Shown: positions 50,826 through 58,274, numbered from the stretch's first letter. The stretch: 64,000 nucleotides of DNA from Mesorhizobium sp. C432A (GCF_030323145.1 NZ_CP100470.1:5001001-5065000); one strand, 5' to 3'. Translations and numbers: made by a program. Notes: generated by a model not told the origin, from the sequence alone.

Positions 50826-51662
50826 ATGACCGACAACAAGCCGACCGTAGACGTTACCAAGGACTGGCAGGCAACGCAGGGCCAGAAGTCCGGGGCCACG
50901 CGGCTGCGCCTGTTCGCCGTGCTGTCGTGGGTCATCGCCATTGGCGGCGAGATCGCCGGGATCGTACTGCTCTACAAGCACAAGTTCGACCAGGGAAACC
51001 TGCCGCTGCTGATCGGCATCCTGGTCGGGATCGCGATATTCGCCATCGCCGGCAGCCTGCTCTGGAAGGCGGCCAACCGGAAGGACCCGGCCCGCGAATC
51101 CGACACGTTCCGGTTCTTTGTCCAGAACCAGCTCGGCGCGATCATCACCCTGATTGCCTTCCTGCCGCTGGTTCTCTTGATCCTCAACGACAAGAACATG
51201 GACCCGAAGAGCAAGAAGGTGGCCGGCGGTATCGGCGCCGTGCTGGCCGTGCTGGCGACGCTGATCGGGGTCAGCTACCAGCCGCCATCGGTCGAGCAGT
51301 ACACGCAGGACATGAACACCTGCGCGGAACAGATCAAGGCGGGGCAGCCGACCACGGCCTGTTCGCCCGAAGTCGCCGCCCAGGCGCAGGCGATCGCCAC
51401 CGACTCCACCACGGTGGCCGCGGCGACGAAGGACGCGGCACACCCCAATGGCCAGGATGTCGTCTACTGGATCGCGCCGGAAAACGGCGCCGCCAAGTCC
51501 GACACCGAGCATGTCTTCCACCTCTGCGCAGCCGTCAGCCCGCTGAAGGACAAGACCGTCAACAGCGGCTCGGTGACCGAAGCCTACGCCCAGAACGCCA
51601 TCCGCATCACGAAGCAGATCGAGATGGAACAGAAGCAGTGCGGGTTTACCACTACGCCGTGA
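50826..51662 (+). CDS. membrane protein of unknown function
   Basis: 278 residues from ATG 50826 (GGGGGATCTGGTC upstream). There are about four hydrophobic segments: VLSWVIAIGGEIAGIVLLY, LPLLIGILVGIAIFAIAGSL, GAIITLIAFLPLVLLIL and GIGAVLAVLATLIGVSY. A soluble C-terminal half follows (THDMNTCAEQIKAGQPTTAC-like, with several Cys, and ITKQIEMEQKQCGF). I recognise no family. It lies just before the lower-G+C island but its own base use is G+C-rich, so it is probably not part of it. Confidence 0.6.
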   Translation: MTDNKPTVDVTKDWQATQGQKSGATRLRLFAVLSWVIAIGGEIAGIVLLYKHKFDQGNLPLLIGILVGIAIFAIAGSLLWKAANRKDPARESDTFRFFVQNQLGAIITLIAFLPLVLLILNDKNMDPKSKKVAGGIGAVLAVLATLIGVSYQPPSVEQYTQDMNTCAEQIKAGQPTTACSPEVAAQAQAIATDSTTVAAATKDAAHPNGQDVVYWIAPENGAAKSDTEHVFHLCAAVSPLKDKTVNSGSVTEAYAQNAIRITKQIEMEQKQCGFTTTP

Positions 51663-51764
51663 GGGGCGCGTGGGCTGGCGGACCTAGAGGATCACCGCCA
51701 AACCGTCTGAGTTCAACTGGCGTTGGCGCTCTTCCGCAAAAGGAGGTCGTCTGAGCCGCGATCG

Positions 51765-52559
51765 TCACGGCTTTCCTTGAGGCGCAATGGGATTTGCGGT
51801 GGGGGGTGCAACAGCTGGCGCGGGCACTGCCGTGGTGCTCACAGCTGGCAACAGGCCATCACCGATTGCCTTGACGGCCGCGCCGACGATTGCGCCGCCG
51901 ATGACAGCCACAATTGCGAAATAAGTGAGAACGCGTGACTGTCGCTCCTTGATGTCGGCCACCTGTGTTCGCACCCCCTCGTTCTTGTCGCTCAACGCTT
52001 TCAACTCATCTTTCATTCGCTTTTCGAGTGCGTAGAGGGAGTCTACGACGCCAGTGATGTTGTTGATCATGCCGGGGGGAATACCGATCGGGCCTAGCTT
52101 GTCCTTGTGTTTAACCGATGGCGCATCAAGGTCGGCGATCCAAAGGAGGAATAGGGGCATTCCGCGCTGCAGATGAATTGTGGCCGGACCTGCGTTGAAA
52201 ACCGCAAAGATTAATGGGCCCGACCAGCCGGGATCGACGTGGAATCCCGATACATTTACGAGTCCCTTGGACTTGTATGTTGCTTTGATGGAGATGAACC
52301 CCATCACGTCAACAGGGATCGTGACCGTCTCCTCGGTCAGCAAGAATGCAAACTGGCCGGGCGGAATGGCGATCGGAGCGTTTTCCGATAAAATCTGCTT
52401 GGTGTGCGAATTGGGCGCCGGTTGTTCCAATCCAGGCGTGATATAGATTTCGCTACCGACGCGCATTGTGATGGCATTACAGTCAACCACATCGCGATGA
52501 TCATGGTCGACGAGCTTCATTAACCCAGATTCGAGCCGTTGACTGCTCCAAAATGCCAT
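51765..52559 (-). CDS. membrane-anchored dCTP-deaminase/dUTPase-fold protein lacking the catalytic Glu
   Basis: 264 residues. Residues about 1-155 have the dCTP deaminase/dUTPase trimer fold: PPGQFAFLLTEETVTIPVDV, then FHVDPGWSGPLIFAVFNAGP (106-125) and GMPLFLLWIADL. In real dCTP deaminases the strand after GWxG reads LEF/LEL with the catalytic Glu; here it is FAV. The Ser/Arg loop upstream reads KATYKSKGL. A predicted coiled coil (about 168-205), one membrane helix (VLTYFAIVAVIGGAIVGAAV) and a Pro/Ala-rich tail follow. Catalysis is unlikely; binding of a deoxynucleotide as a membrane sensor is my inference. It is divergent from the operon at 52838. Confidence 0.7.
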   Translation of the reverse strand: MAFWSSQRLESGLMKLVDHDHRDVVDCNAITMRVGSEIYITPGLEQPAPNSHTKQILSENAPIAIPPGQFAFLLTEETVTIPVDVMGFISIKATYKSKGLVNVSGFHVDPGWSGPLIFAVFNAGPATIHLQRGMPLFLLWIADLDAPSVKHKDKLGPIGIPPGMINNITGVVDSLYALEKRMKDELKALSDKNEGVRTQVADIKERQSRVLTYFAIVAVIGGAIVGAAVKAIGDGLLPAVSTTAVPAPAVAPPTANPIAPQGKP

Positions 52560-52787
52560 TCCCGTTGCTCCTCCCCGTCACGAATCGTTAGGGATATTCA
52601 AATCCTTTTTATCACTAGACGACTCGGATGCCACATGGGCATCCGTTAAATGCAAGCAGTGACTTGGCTGCTCCTCTGCTTCGCTTTGTCTCCACGCTAT
52701 CAATGTAAGTTGGGCACCTGAAGGCACGCCCTGTTCGGGAACCGTCGATAGCATTCGACTAGAAGTAGCAAAATACGCTTGTCTGAA

Positions 52788-52819
52788 AATCGAACATGCG
52801 CTACATATGATGTTCGATT
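52788..52819. promoter_or_regulatory. inverted-repeat operator in the divergent promoter region
   Basis: AATCGAACAT (52788-52797) and ATGTTCGATT (52810-52819), perfect 10-bp arms 12 bases apart, 19 bases before the first gene of the island operon. TTGTCT (52779-52784) and TACATA (52802-52807) with a 17-base spacer give a possible promoter covered by the repeat. It is the likely site of the XRE protein encoded two genes downstream. Confidence 0.6.
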
Positions 52820-52837
52820 ATAAGACGGAGCACTCAA

Positions 52838-53164
52838 ATGGACGTGCGCACGCGTTTCAAGCCGGACGTCGGCTTTCCCGATGAAGATGTTGAAGACCGT
52901 ATTCGTGAAGCAGTTCGCGACCAGATGGGTATTCAGTCGGTTCTGCGACCGAGAACACGTAGTGCATGTGAGCCTGAGATCGATTCGCTCGTCGTGATCG
53001 AAATCATTTGCTCGATCGAAGAGGTTCTGGGCATCAAACTGCCGACCACCTTCGCACCGAAAGGTGGCTACGATAGCGTTGAAGCTTGTGTCGGTGACCT
53101 TGTGGCTGAAACGCGCGCCGTCTGGAACGCCTCAGTTAGGGAAGAAGAACACCATGACCGATGA
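52838..53164 (+). CDS. acyl-carrier-protein-like small protein
   Basis: 108 residues. The middle reads EPEIDSLVVIEIICSIEEVL and IKLPTTF, then YDSVEACVGDLVAE. This has the shape of an acyl carrier protein: a DSL motif (Ser 50 as possible phosphopantetheine site), an acidic helix 2 and a short final helix. Whether it is modified is unknown. It begins the island operon and overlaps the XRE gene by 11 bases. An ACP-like partner beside nucleotide enzymes is unusual. It could instead be a small adaptor that only looks like ACP. Confidence 0.5.
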   Translation: MDVRTRFKPDVGFPDEDVEDRIREAVRDQMGIQSVLRPRTRSACEPEIDSLVVIEIICSIEEVLGIKLPTTFAPKGGYDSVEACVGDLVAETRAVWNASVREEEHHDR

Positions 53165-53531
53165 CCGCGCCGGATTTGCCTTGCCTCCTTCAGAGCCAGA
53201 TCGCATGGCTCTCGGCGAACGTCTGCGTTCAGCTCGGGAGTATGTGGGTCTTAAGCAGGACGACGTGGCCAAACATCTGGCGATCCCCCGCAGCGCACTC
53301 TCCCATATTGAGGCAGGTCAGCGAAAAGTTGACGCACTTGAGTTGTCGAGAATGGCGAAACTCTATCAGCGACCAGTTAGCTGGTTTACCGGGGAGGATG
53401 CTGTCGAAGTTCCTGAGGAAGTCGCTCATGTCGCCAGGGCAGCTGCAGCGCTGTCCACGCAAGATCGTCAGGAATTGGCGCGGTTCGCGGACTTCCTAAG
53501 GTCGCGCGCCAAAACAAAGGGCGGGCAGTGA
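53154..53531 (+). CDS. XRE-family (helix-turn-helix) regulator
   Basis: 125 residues from ATG 53154. The HTH_3 domain is LGERLRSAREYVGLKQDDVA, HLAIPRSALSHIEAGQRKVD, ALELSRMAKLYQRPVSWFTG (about 20-80). A C-terminal helix follows (ALSTQDRQELARFADFLRSR). XRE proteins paired with ImmA/IrrE proteases act as repressors that the protease destroys on induction. The gene overlaps the protease start by one base (TGATG). The inverted repeat at 52788-52819 is its probable operator. Confidence 0.88.
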   Translation: MTDDRAGFALPPSEPDRMALGERLRSAREYVGLKQDDVAKHLAIPRSALSHIEAGQRKVDALELSRMAKLYQRPVSWFTGEDAVEVPEEVAHVARAAAALSTQDRQELARFADFLRSRAKTKGGQ

Positions 53532-54541
53532 TGGTCGATGCGCGTAACTCGATCTTGACCGGAACGAAGGCTGCCAGCGAGCTTCACCGTGACCTCGGGA
53601 TTCGCAAACGTTTGGAGCGTAGCGGTGGCGGGAGAATTGACGTTTTTGGCGCGATCGGCCACCTCGGCGCGACCTTGATGTTTCAACCGTTGGACAAGCT
53701 GCTTGGTGCATACGTACCAGCAGATGAACCGGGTGTGCTGATCACGACAAAACGGCCGTTGCCCGTCCAGCGTTTCACCGGAGCGCATGAGCTTGGGCAT
53801 CTTTATATGCAGCATGAGCCGAGCTTCGACGACGAAAAAATTCTACGTCGTGCTCCGTTCGCCGTAAGCTCGCCTGCGGATGCACAAGAACAGCAGGCAG
53901 ACGCGTTCGCCGCCATATTTTTGGCCCCGTCCTGGCTACTTGCCATGATTGTTGCGAAACAGAAATGGTTGCCTCAAGCCCTGTCCGATCCTGCCACCGT
54001 TTACCAGCTATCTCTCCGTCTGGGCACAAGCTACAGCGCCACCTGCTATGTCTTGGAAAGGCATAAAGTCATTCGGCGAGATGAGCGCGAGAGGCTTCTT
54101 TCGCATCAGCCAAAGGACATAAAGCGTAGCCTGCTGACCGGCTATGAGCCACCGGACTGGAGATCTGACGTATGGCTGCTTACGAACCATGATGAAGGCA
54201 GCCTGATCGAAGGAGGACGCAATGACCTTTTCGTTGTGCGTCTTCGCGAAAACAGTGGCGCTGGTTATCTATGGGATTTTGATGCGTTAAAGTCAGCGGG
54301 CTTCGCAGTTGTGGCCGACGATCAAGAAGCAATCGATCCAGACCTCGTGGGCGGCCTCCTCACCCGGAAAGTGACGACCCGGTCCAACGATCGCAACCAA
54401 GGCGAAGTGACCCTGCAAGAGCGCAGGCCGTGGCTTCCAGGCAAGCCCCTCAACGAGCTTCACTTGCAATACGATCTAAGAGGACCGGAAGCGCCCGGCA
54501 TGTGGGAGCCTGACCTGCGACGCGTCCTCGAGGCGGCCTGA
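53531..54541 (+). CDS. ImmA/IrrE-type metallopeptidase with C-terminal chagasin-like domain
   Basis: 336 residues from ATG 53531. Residues about 15-210 are an ImmA/IrrE domain: FTGAHELGHLYM with HELGH (86-90) as zinc/catalytic site and the third ligand Glu120 in EQQADAFAAIFLAP. Residues about 225-336 match the I42/chagasin fold: FVVRLRENSGAGYLWDF (usual L-x-E-N-PTTGY-x-W), and near the end LQERRPWLPGKPLNELHLQY (usual RPWE loop and final strand). Chagasins inhibit papain-type proteases, and the next gene encodes one. I infer repressor cleavage by the N-terminal domain and control of the papain-like partner by the C-terminal domain. Confidence 0.8.
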   Translation: MVDARNSILTGTKAASELHRDLGIRKRLERSGGGRIDVFGAIGHLGATLMFQPLDKLLGAYVPADEPGVLITTKRPLPVQRFTGAHELGHLYMQHEPSFDDEKILRRAPFAVSSPADAQEQQADAFAAIFLAPSWLLAMIVAKQKWLPQALSDPATVYQLSLRLGTSYSATCYVLERHKVIRRDERERLLSHQPKDIKRSLLTGYEPPDWRSDVWLLTNHDEGSLIEGGRNDLFVVRLRENSGAGYLWDFDALKSAGFAVVADDQEAIDPDLVGGLLTRKVTTRSNDRNQGEVTLQERRPWLPGKPLNELHLQYDLRGPEAPGMWEPDLRRVLEAA

Positions 54542-54542
54542 C

Positions 54543-55190
54543 GTGATCACGATTATCAAGGATCTTCGCTCCAAATTTGGGCCAGCGAGGGATCAGGACC
54601 CGCGCCCTACATGCATGGCATTTGCCGCGAGCGACGCACACGCGGTGTCGCGCGGAGCCTGGGTGCCATTGTCCGTGGAATGGGCATACTTCCACGCATT
54701 GAAGAGAGAAGGCACCAGGCCGCACGTGGGCGTATACTTCGAAACCATGCTGGAAACTCTACGCGGCGATGGGCAGCCCGTTGAGGCACAATGGCCTTAT
54801 GACGCTTCAGAGTTCGTGGACTTTACAAATTGGCGGCCGCCAGCGGGTGCCAATCCAATCTTTCGGCAACAAGGTCAGAGGATTACGGCAACGGTTAGAA
54901 ACCTCATTGCGCAAATAGACCAAGGCCGACCCGTCCTGTTTACAATGAGTATTTCTCACGCCTTTTATCAGCCAGCCCCACACGGGATAATTTCTTCGAC
55001 AGAGGCCATGGAACCGAAGCGTGTTCATGCCTTGGTTGCGGTGGGTCACGGAACTGTTGGCAGCAAAAGCTATTTGCTTGTTCGCAACTCTTGGGGCGAG
55101 GCATGGGGTCTTGCTGGATACGCCTGGATCGACACGTCTTACCTCTCGCCGCGCCTGGTGGGTGCGGCCGTTATGGCAGGAGAAATTTGA
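54543..55190 (+). CDS. papain-like (C1) cysteine peptidase
   Basis: 215 residues from GTG 54543, one base after the previous stop. RDQDPRPTCMAFAASDAHAV holds the oxyanion Gln18 and nucleophile Cys24 at papain spacing. VHALVAVGHG gives catalytic His162, and SYLLVRNSWGEAWGLAGYAW gives Asn182 with the family's NSWG. There is no signal peptide and no propeptide, so it is a bare cytoplasmic catalytic domain that would need an inhibitor. The chagasin-like domain of the preceding gene fits that need. The target is unknown. In a conflict system it could be the effector. Confidence 0.85.
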   Translation: MITIIKDLRSKFGPARDQDPRPTCMAFAASDAHAVSRGAWVPLSVEWAYFHALKREGTRPHVGVYFETMLETLRGDGQPVEAQWPYDASEFVDFTNWRPPAGANPIFRQQGQRITATVRNLIAQIDQGRPVLFTMSISHAFYQPAPHGIISSTEAMEPKRVHALVAVGHGTVGSKSYLLVRNSWGEAWGLAGYAWIDTSYLSPRLVGAAVMAGEI

Positions 55191-55191
55191 A

Positions 55192-55986
55192 ATGTATCTT
55201 CCGATTGAGCCGCAACCTACGAATGTTAAAGCTTGGCTTGCTGCGGCAACGGCCGTGGAGAACCTAGGTGGCGAGGCTAACAACGTGGTCATCGACATTG
55301 CTGATCCTTTGCTCGAGGACGAGACCGACGCACAAATTATTCGTGTCGTCGACAGCTTCCTTCGGACCCATCACTGCAACGCTCTGAATGGGGTCGCCAA
55401 CACCATTTTTCCACAAAGCCTATTCGATCAGCATGGCCCGGATCAATTCTACCGCGCCTACCATGACCGCGTTTTTCCTCGAATGAAAACCATCACCCGC
55501 GACTGGGGACGATATTTCGAGCGACTGACCAGCTGGAAGAAGCTCGTCAACAATAAGGTAGAAGTGATCAATCCGCTGGACGATCTCGTAACGTTTATGC
55601 GCGGGCAGATCAGTTCAGACAAAAAGACATATCGAAATGCCTACGAGATGACCGTTTACGATCCTGGTCGAGACGCCGGGAAAGGATCCAATCGGCAGTG
55701 CCTAAGCTTCCTGAGTTTCAAACTGACGAACGACAATCGACTTTTGCTCACGGTAATGTATCGCAACCATGCCTACATCGCTCGTGGGCTTGGCAATTTC
55801 ATCGGACTTGGTCGGCTCCAAGCGTTTGTGGCCGGCCAAGCCGGCGCGCAAATGGGCTCGCTTACCTGTATCTCCACCCATGCGATGATCGACCACGGAA
55901 AATCTAGCAAGGGCGATCAGGGTCAAGGCTGGTCGCGCGCAGAAGCTATTGCTTTGCTCGAAGAGTGTCGAAGTTTAATGGGCTAA
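55192..55986 (+). CDS. thymidylate-synthase-like protein
   Basis: 264 residues from ATG 55192 (AGGAG upstream, one base after the previous stop). The C-terminal half follows the thymidylate synthase pattern: NRQCLSFLSFKL (Cys170 at the place of the catalytic PCH Cys), LTVMYRNHAYIARGLGNFIG (usual YQRSxDxxLGxPFNI) and QAGAQMGSLTCISTHAMI (usual AHIY end). WGRYFERLTSW lies in the N-terminal half. Many canonical residues differ (no SxD, no PFN). A hydroxymethylase-like or non-catalytic relative is more likely than ordinary thymidylate synthase. It ends overlapping the MazG-like gene by 4 bases, tail to tail. Confidence 0.65.
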   Translation: MYLPIEPQPTNVKAWLAAATAVENLGGEANNVVIDIADPLLEDETDAQIIRVVDSFLRTHHCNALNGVANTIFPQSLFDQHGPDQFYRAYHDRVFPRMKTITRDWGRYFERLTSWKKLVNNKVEVINPLDDLVTFMRGQISSDKKTYRNAYEMTVYDPGRDAGKGSNRQCLSFLSFKLTNDNRLLLTVMYRNHAYIARGLGNFIGLGRLQAFVAGQAGAQMGSLTCISTHAMIDHGKSSKGDQGQGWSRAEAIALLEECRSLMG

Positions 55987-57143
55987 TCCTTCATCCCGCA
56001 TGACTCTCTGTCTTCCGAAGTCATATCTTCAAACCAAATTTCACGCCGGTTCAAATCGGTTAGGACAACACCTATTCGCGCCGTCTGGAGTTGACGGAAC
56101 ACGGCGTAACCCTGAAGGATCGCCGACTCCCAGAGCCACATTGGCAGCTTCTCGGCTTCATAGCCCCGAACAAAGCGCTTCACGTCCTTCAAGATATCCA
56201 GCCCAAGCTTGGGCGTATTGGCGAAAAAGCGATGCTGCTTAGCGGTCTCGAAAATCCACGTCGTCAAACCTTCTTCGATCAAATTTGCTCGTGCACCGTC
56301 CTCGTTCTCGTCCAGGGCCTTTTGGCTCTTTCGTTTGATTTTTAGCAGCGCCCTTGTCGTCGGTGACCACCCAAGGACTGCCGCATAAGCAAGATGGAAT
56401 ACATCGTGGAAGCGGAAGTCATCTTCTGGGAGGTGATTGTCGGTCAGGCGATCGCCTAGTAGGAAACCGCCCGCTTTCTGAAACACAAATCGCGTCCCAT
56501 TGACCTCGCGCTCGTAAATCAGCACTCGCATCTGCCGCGGAAGCTGTTCGTCAATGTGTAGGCCTTCATCGAGAAGTGGCGGAAACACCCGTTGTGTTGG
56601 CCAACGATCTTCGGTCTTTACAACGTTCCGGATGGCGGCCTCGGTTAGTGTAACTTCCGCAGCTCGAGCGACTTCACCCAAAAGCCCAAGGATGTAGCTG
56701 AGATCATTGTGCAGGGCTGCTACATCAGTATCTTTGGTTTCCGCGCCCTTCCGCTTCGCCAGATGGCCCGTCCCGCCGGCAAGCCCAAGGAGGGCGGACT
56801 CAAGTGTCTCGGTTCGCTGCGTTGCTACCGCGTTGTCAAATGTCGCGAAATTAGGCCCGTGGTGCAATCCTCTGGTCAAATTGACGAGAGATGACCCACC
56901 TCGCCGTGCGACAGCAGAAAGGTACCAAAGGACATCGCCCAATTCTTCGACTACGGCGTCCCGGTAGCCAAAGAACCCATCGGTGTCACGACGCTTTTTC
57001 TTGACCGCGCTGACCAAACTCCCCACTTCACCAACCAGACCCAGGATTGAGGTCCCGATTTCCCCGAACTCCAGTTGATCGGTTCTTGCCGCATGGTCTT
57101 CGAATTGTGCGACAGACATGGAGGCATCGTTTGCGGCCGTCAT
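55983..57143 (-). CDS. MazG-like nucleotide pyrophosphohydrolase with extra C-terminal domain
   Basis: 386 residues from ATG 57143 (GTGGAAAG upstream). The N-terminal all-alpha domain has GLVGEVGSLVSAVKK and AVVEELGDVLWYLSAVARRG, the MazG pattern E-x2-E...E-E-x2-D with the second acidic position replaced by Ser42. A second helical part (LHNDLSYILGLLGEVARAAE) repeats the pattern weakly. Residues about 195-386 form a separate domain (FRFHDVFHLAYAAVLGWSPT, TWIFETAKQHRFF) that I cannot name. MazG enzymes cut (d)NTPs to monophosphates. In phage hypermodification pathways such enzymes help exclude normal nucleotides. It is divergent from the next gene. Confidence 0.7.
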   Translation of the reverse strand: MTAANDASMSVAQFEDHAARTDQLEFGEIGTSILGLVGEVGSLVSAVKKKRRDTDGFFGYRDAVVEELGDVLWYLSAVARRGGSSLVNLTRGLHHGPNFATFDNAVATQRTETLESALLGLAGGTGHLAKRKGAETKDTDVAALHNDLSYILGLLGEVARAAEVTLTEAAIRNVVKTEDRWPTQRVFPPLLDEGLHIDEQLPRQMRVLIYEREVNGTRFVFQKAGGFLLGDRLTDNHLPEDDFRFHDVFHLAYAAVLGWSPTTRALLKIKRKSQKALDENEDGARANLIEEGLTTWIFETAKQHRFFANTPKLGLDILKDVKRFVRGYEAEKLPMWLWESAILQGYAVFRQLQTARIGVVLTDLNRREIWFEDMTSEDRESCGMKD

Positions 57144-57272
57144 CTTTCCACACTCCATCTGCTGATTGTGCTGACTGGCAAGCCCAGACATCCTAGGATG
57201 CGCCCAAGAGAATCGATTTGGCCTTGGGAGCTGAACAATGCCCGTCTCGTTAACTGCGACTTTCGCGCGCAC

Positions 57273-58274
57273 ATGAACACCACCGTCGTTTTCGATACCT
57301 ACTGGAGATTCGCTGCCGAGCGGCTCTCAATGTTTTATCGCAGATTGGCTGATCCATGGGGCCCTTGGACAAACGATCCGATCCTCCGCGAATTTAGGTT
57401 CACTAACACCTATCGCGCGGCCGATCGTGTTAGCCAATATTTGATTAGCGAAGTGCAGTACAGGTCAGAGCGCTCGCAGGAGCCGAAAGAGGTTTTTTTC
57501 CGCACAATTCTCTTTAAAATCTTCAACAAGGTCGACACTTGGGAAGCACTGGAACGAGAATTTGGGCTGCTGACTTGGAAAGATTTCGATTTCGAAAGAG
57601 CCGATCAGTTGCTGAGTCGTCTCCATGCGAAAGGCAGGAAAATCTACTCCGCTGCCTACATCATGCCGCCCCCCCCATTTGGCAAAACCCGGAAACACAG
57701 CAATCATCTGGCGCTACTAAACTTGATGATGACTGACCGATTGCCAGACAGGCTGCGACAGGCACCCGACCTTCAAACCGTTTATGAAACAATTCTAGGC
57801 TATCCGGGCCTTGGCCGCTTTCTGGCATTCCAGTATGCGATCGACCTGAATTACTCCACTTTGCTCGATTTCGATGAAAGCGAATTCGTTGTCGCTGGGC
57901 CTGGCGCGCTTGACGGCATATCTAAGTGTTTCAAGTCGACCGATGGCCAGTCAGCGGAGGAAATCATCAACTGGGTCACCGAACGGCAATCTGACGAGTT
58001 TGCAAGTCGAGGCATAGATTTCGCAGGTCTATTCGGACGACGGCTGCAGCCTATAGATTGTCAGAACCTTTTTTGTGAAATCTCGAAATACTCCAGAGTG
58101 GCACACCCGGATGTACAGGGTATCGCCGATCGCAAAAGAATAAAGCAGAGCTATCGTCGCACAGCTTTGAAGCTGCCTCAACCAAGGTTCCCACCGCGTT
58201 GGGGTGTCTCTACCAATCCTGCAGATGTCATAGTTAATAAGATCAGGTCAGAGGAACAACTTGAACTGCTCTAG
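57273..58274 (+). CDS. 5-hmdU DNA kinase helical-domain-like (putative base hypermodification) protein
   Basis: 333 residues from ATG 57273. FRFTNTYRAADRVSQYLISE (41-60), FFRTILFKIFNKVDTWEALE and, later, FLAFQYAIDLNYSTLLDFDE and EFVVAGPGALDGISKCF are stretches I associate with the helical domain of 5-hydroxymethyl-dU DNA kinases (also described as alpha-glutamyl/putrescinyl thymine pyrophosphorylase). These are phage enzymes that act on modified thymine in DNA. There is no P-loop, so only the helical module is present. Its place beside thymidylate-synthase-like and MazG-like genes supports a link to modified pyrimidines. The assignment is from memory of the family. Confidence 0.65.
   Translation: MNTTVVFDTYWRFAAERLSMFYRRLADPWGPWTNDPILREFRFTNTYRAADRVSQYLISEVQYRSERSQEPKEVFFRTILFKIFNKVDTWEALEREFGLLTWKDFDFERADQLLSRLHAKGRKIYSAAYIMPPPPFGKTRKHSNHLALLNLMMTDRLPDRLRQAPDLQTVYETILGYPGLGRFLAFQYAIDLNYSTLLDFDESEFVVAGPGALDGISKCFKSTDGQSAEEIINWVTERQSDEFASRGIDFAGLFGRRLQPIDCQNLFCEISKYSRVAHPDVQGIADRKRIKQSYRRTALKLPQPRFPPRWGVSTNPADVIVNKIRSEEQLELL

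Noticed and set aside
50826..51662. Membership of the membrane protein gene in the low-G+C island
   Set aside because: Its base composition is like the rest of the chromosome and it is separated by about 100 bases from a gene of the opposite strand.
51765..52559. An active dCTP deaminase defence enzyme
   Set aside because: The catalytic Glu position is Ala and the substrate loop is changed, and the protein carries a membrane anchor, so I describe it as a fold relative only.
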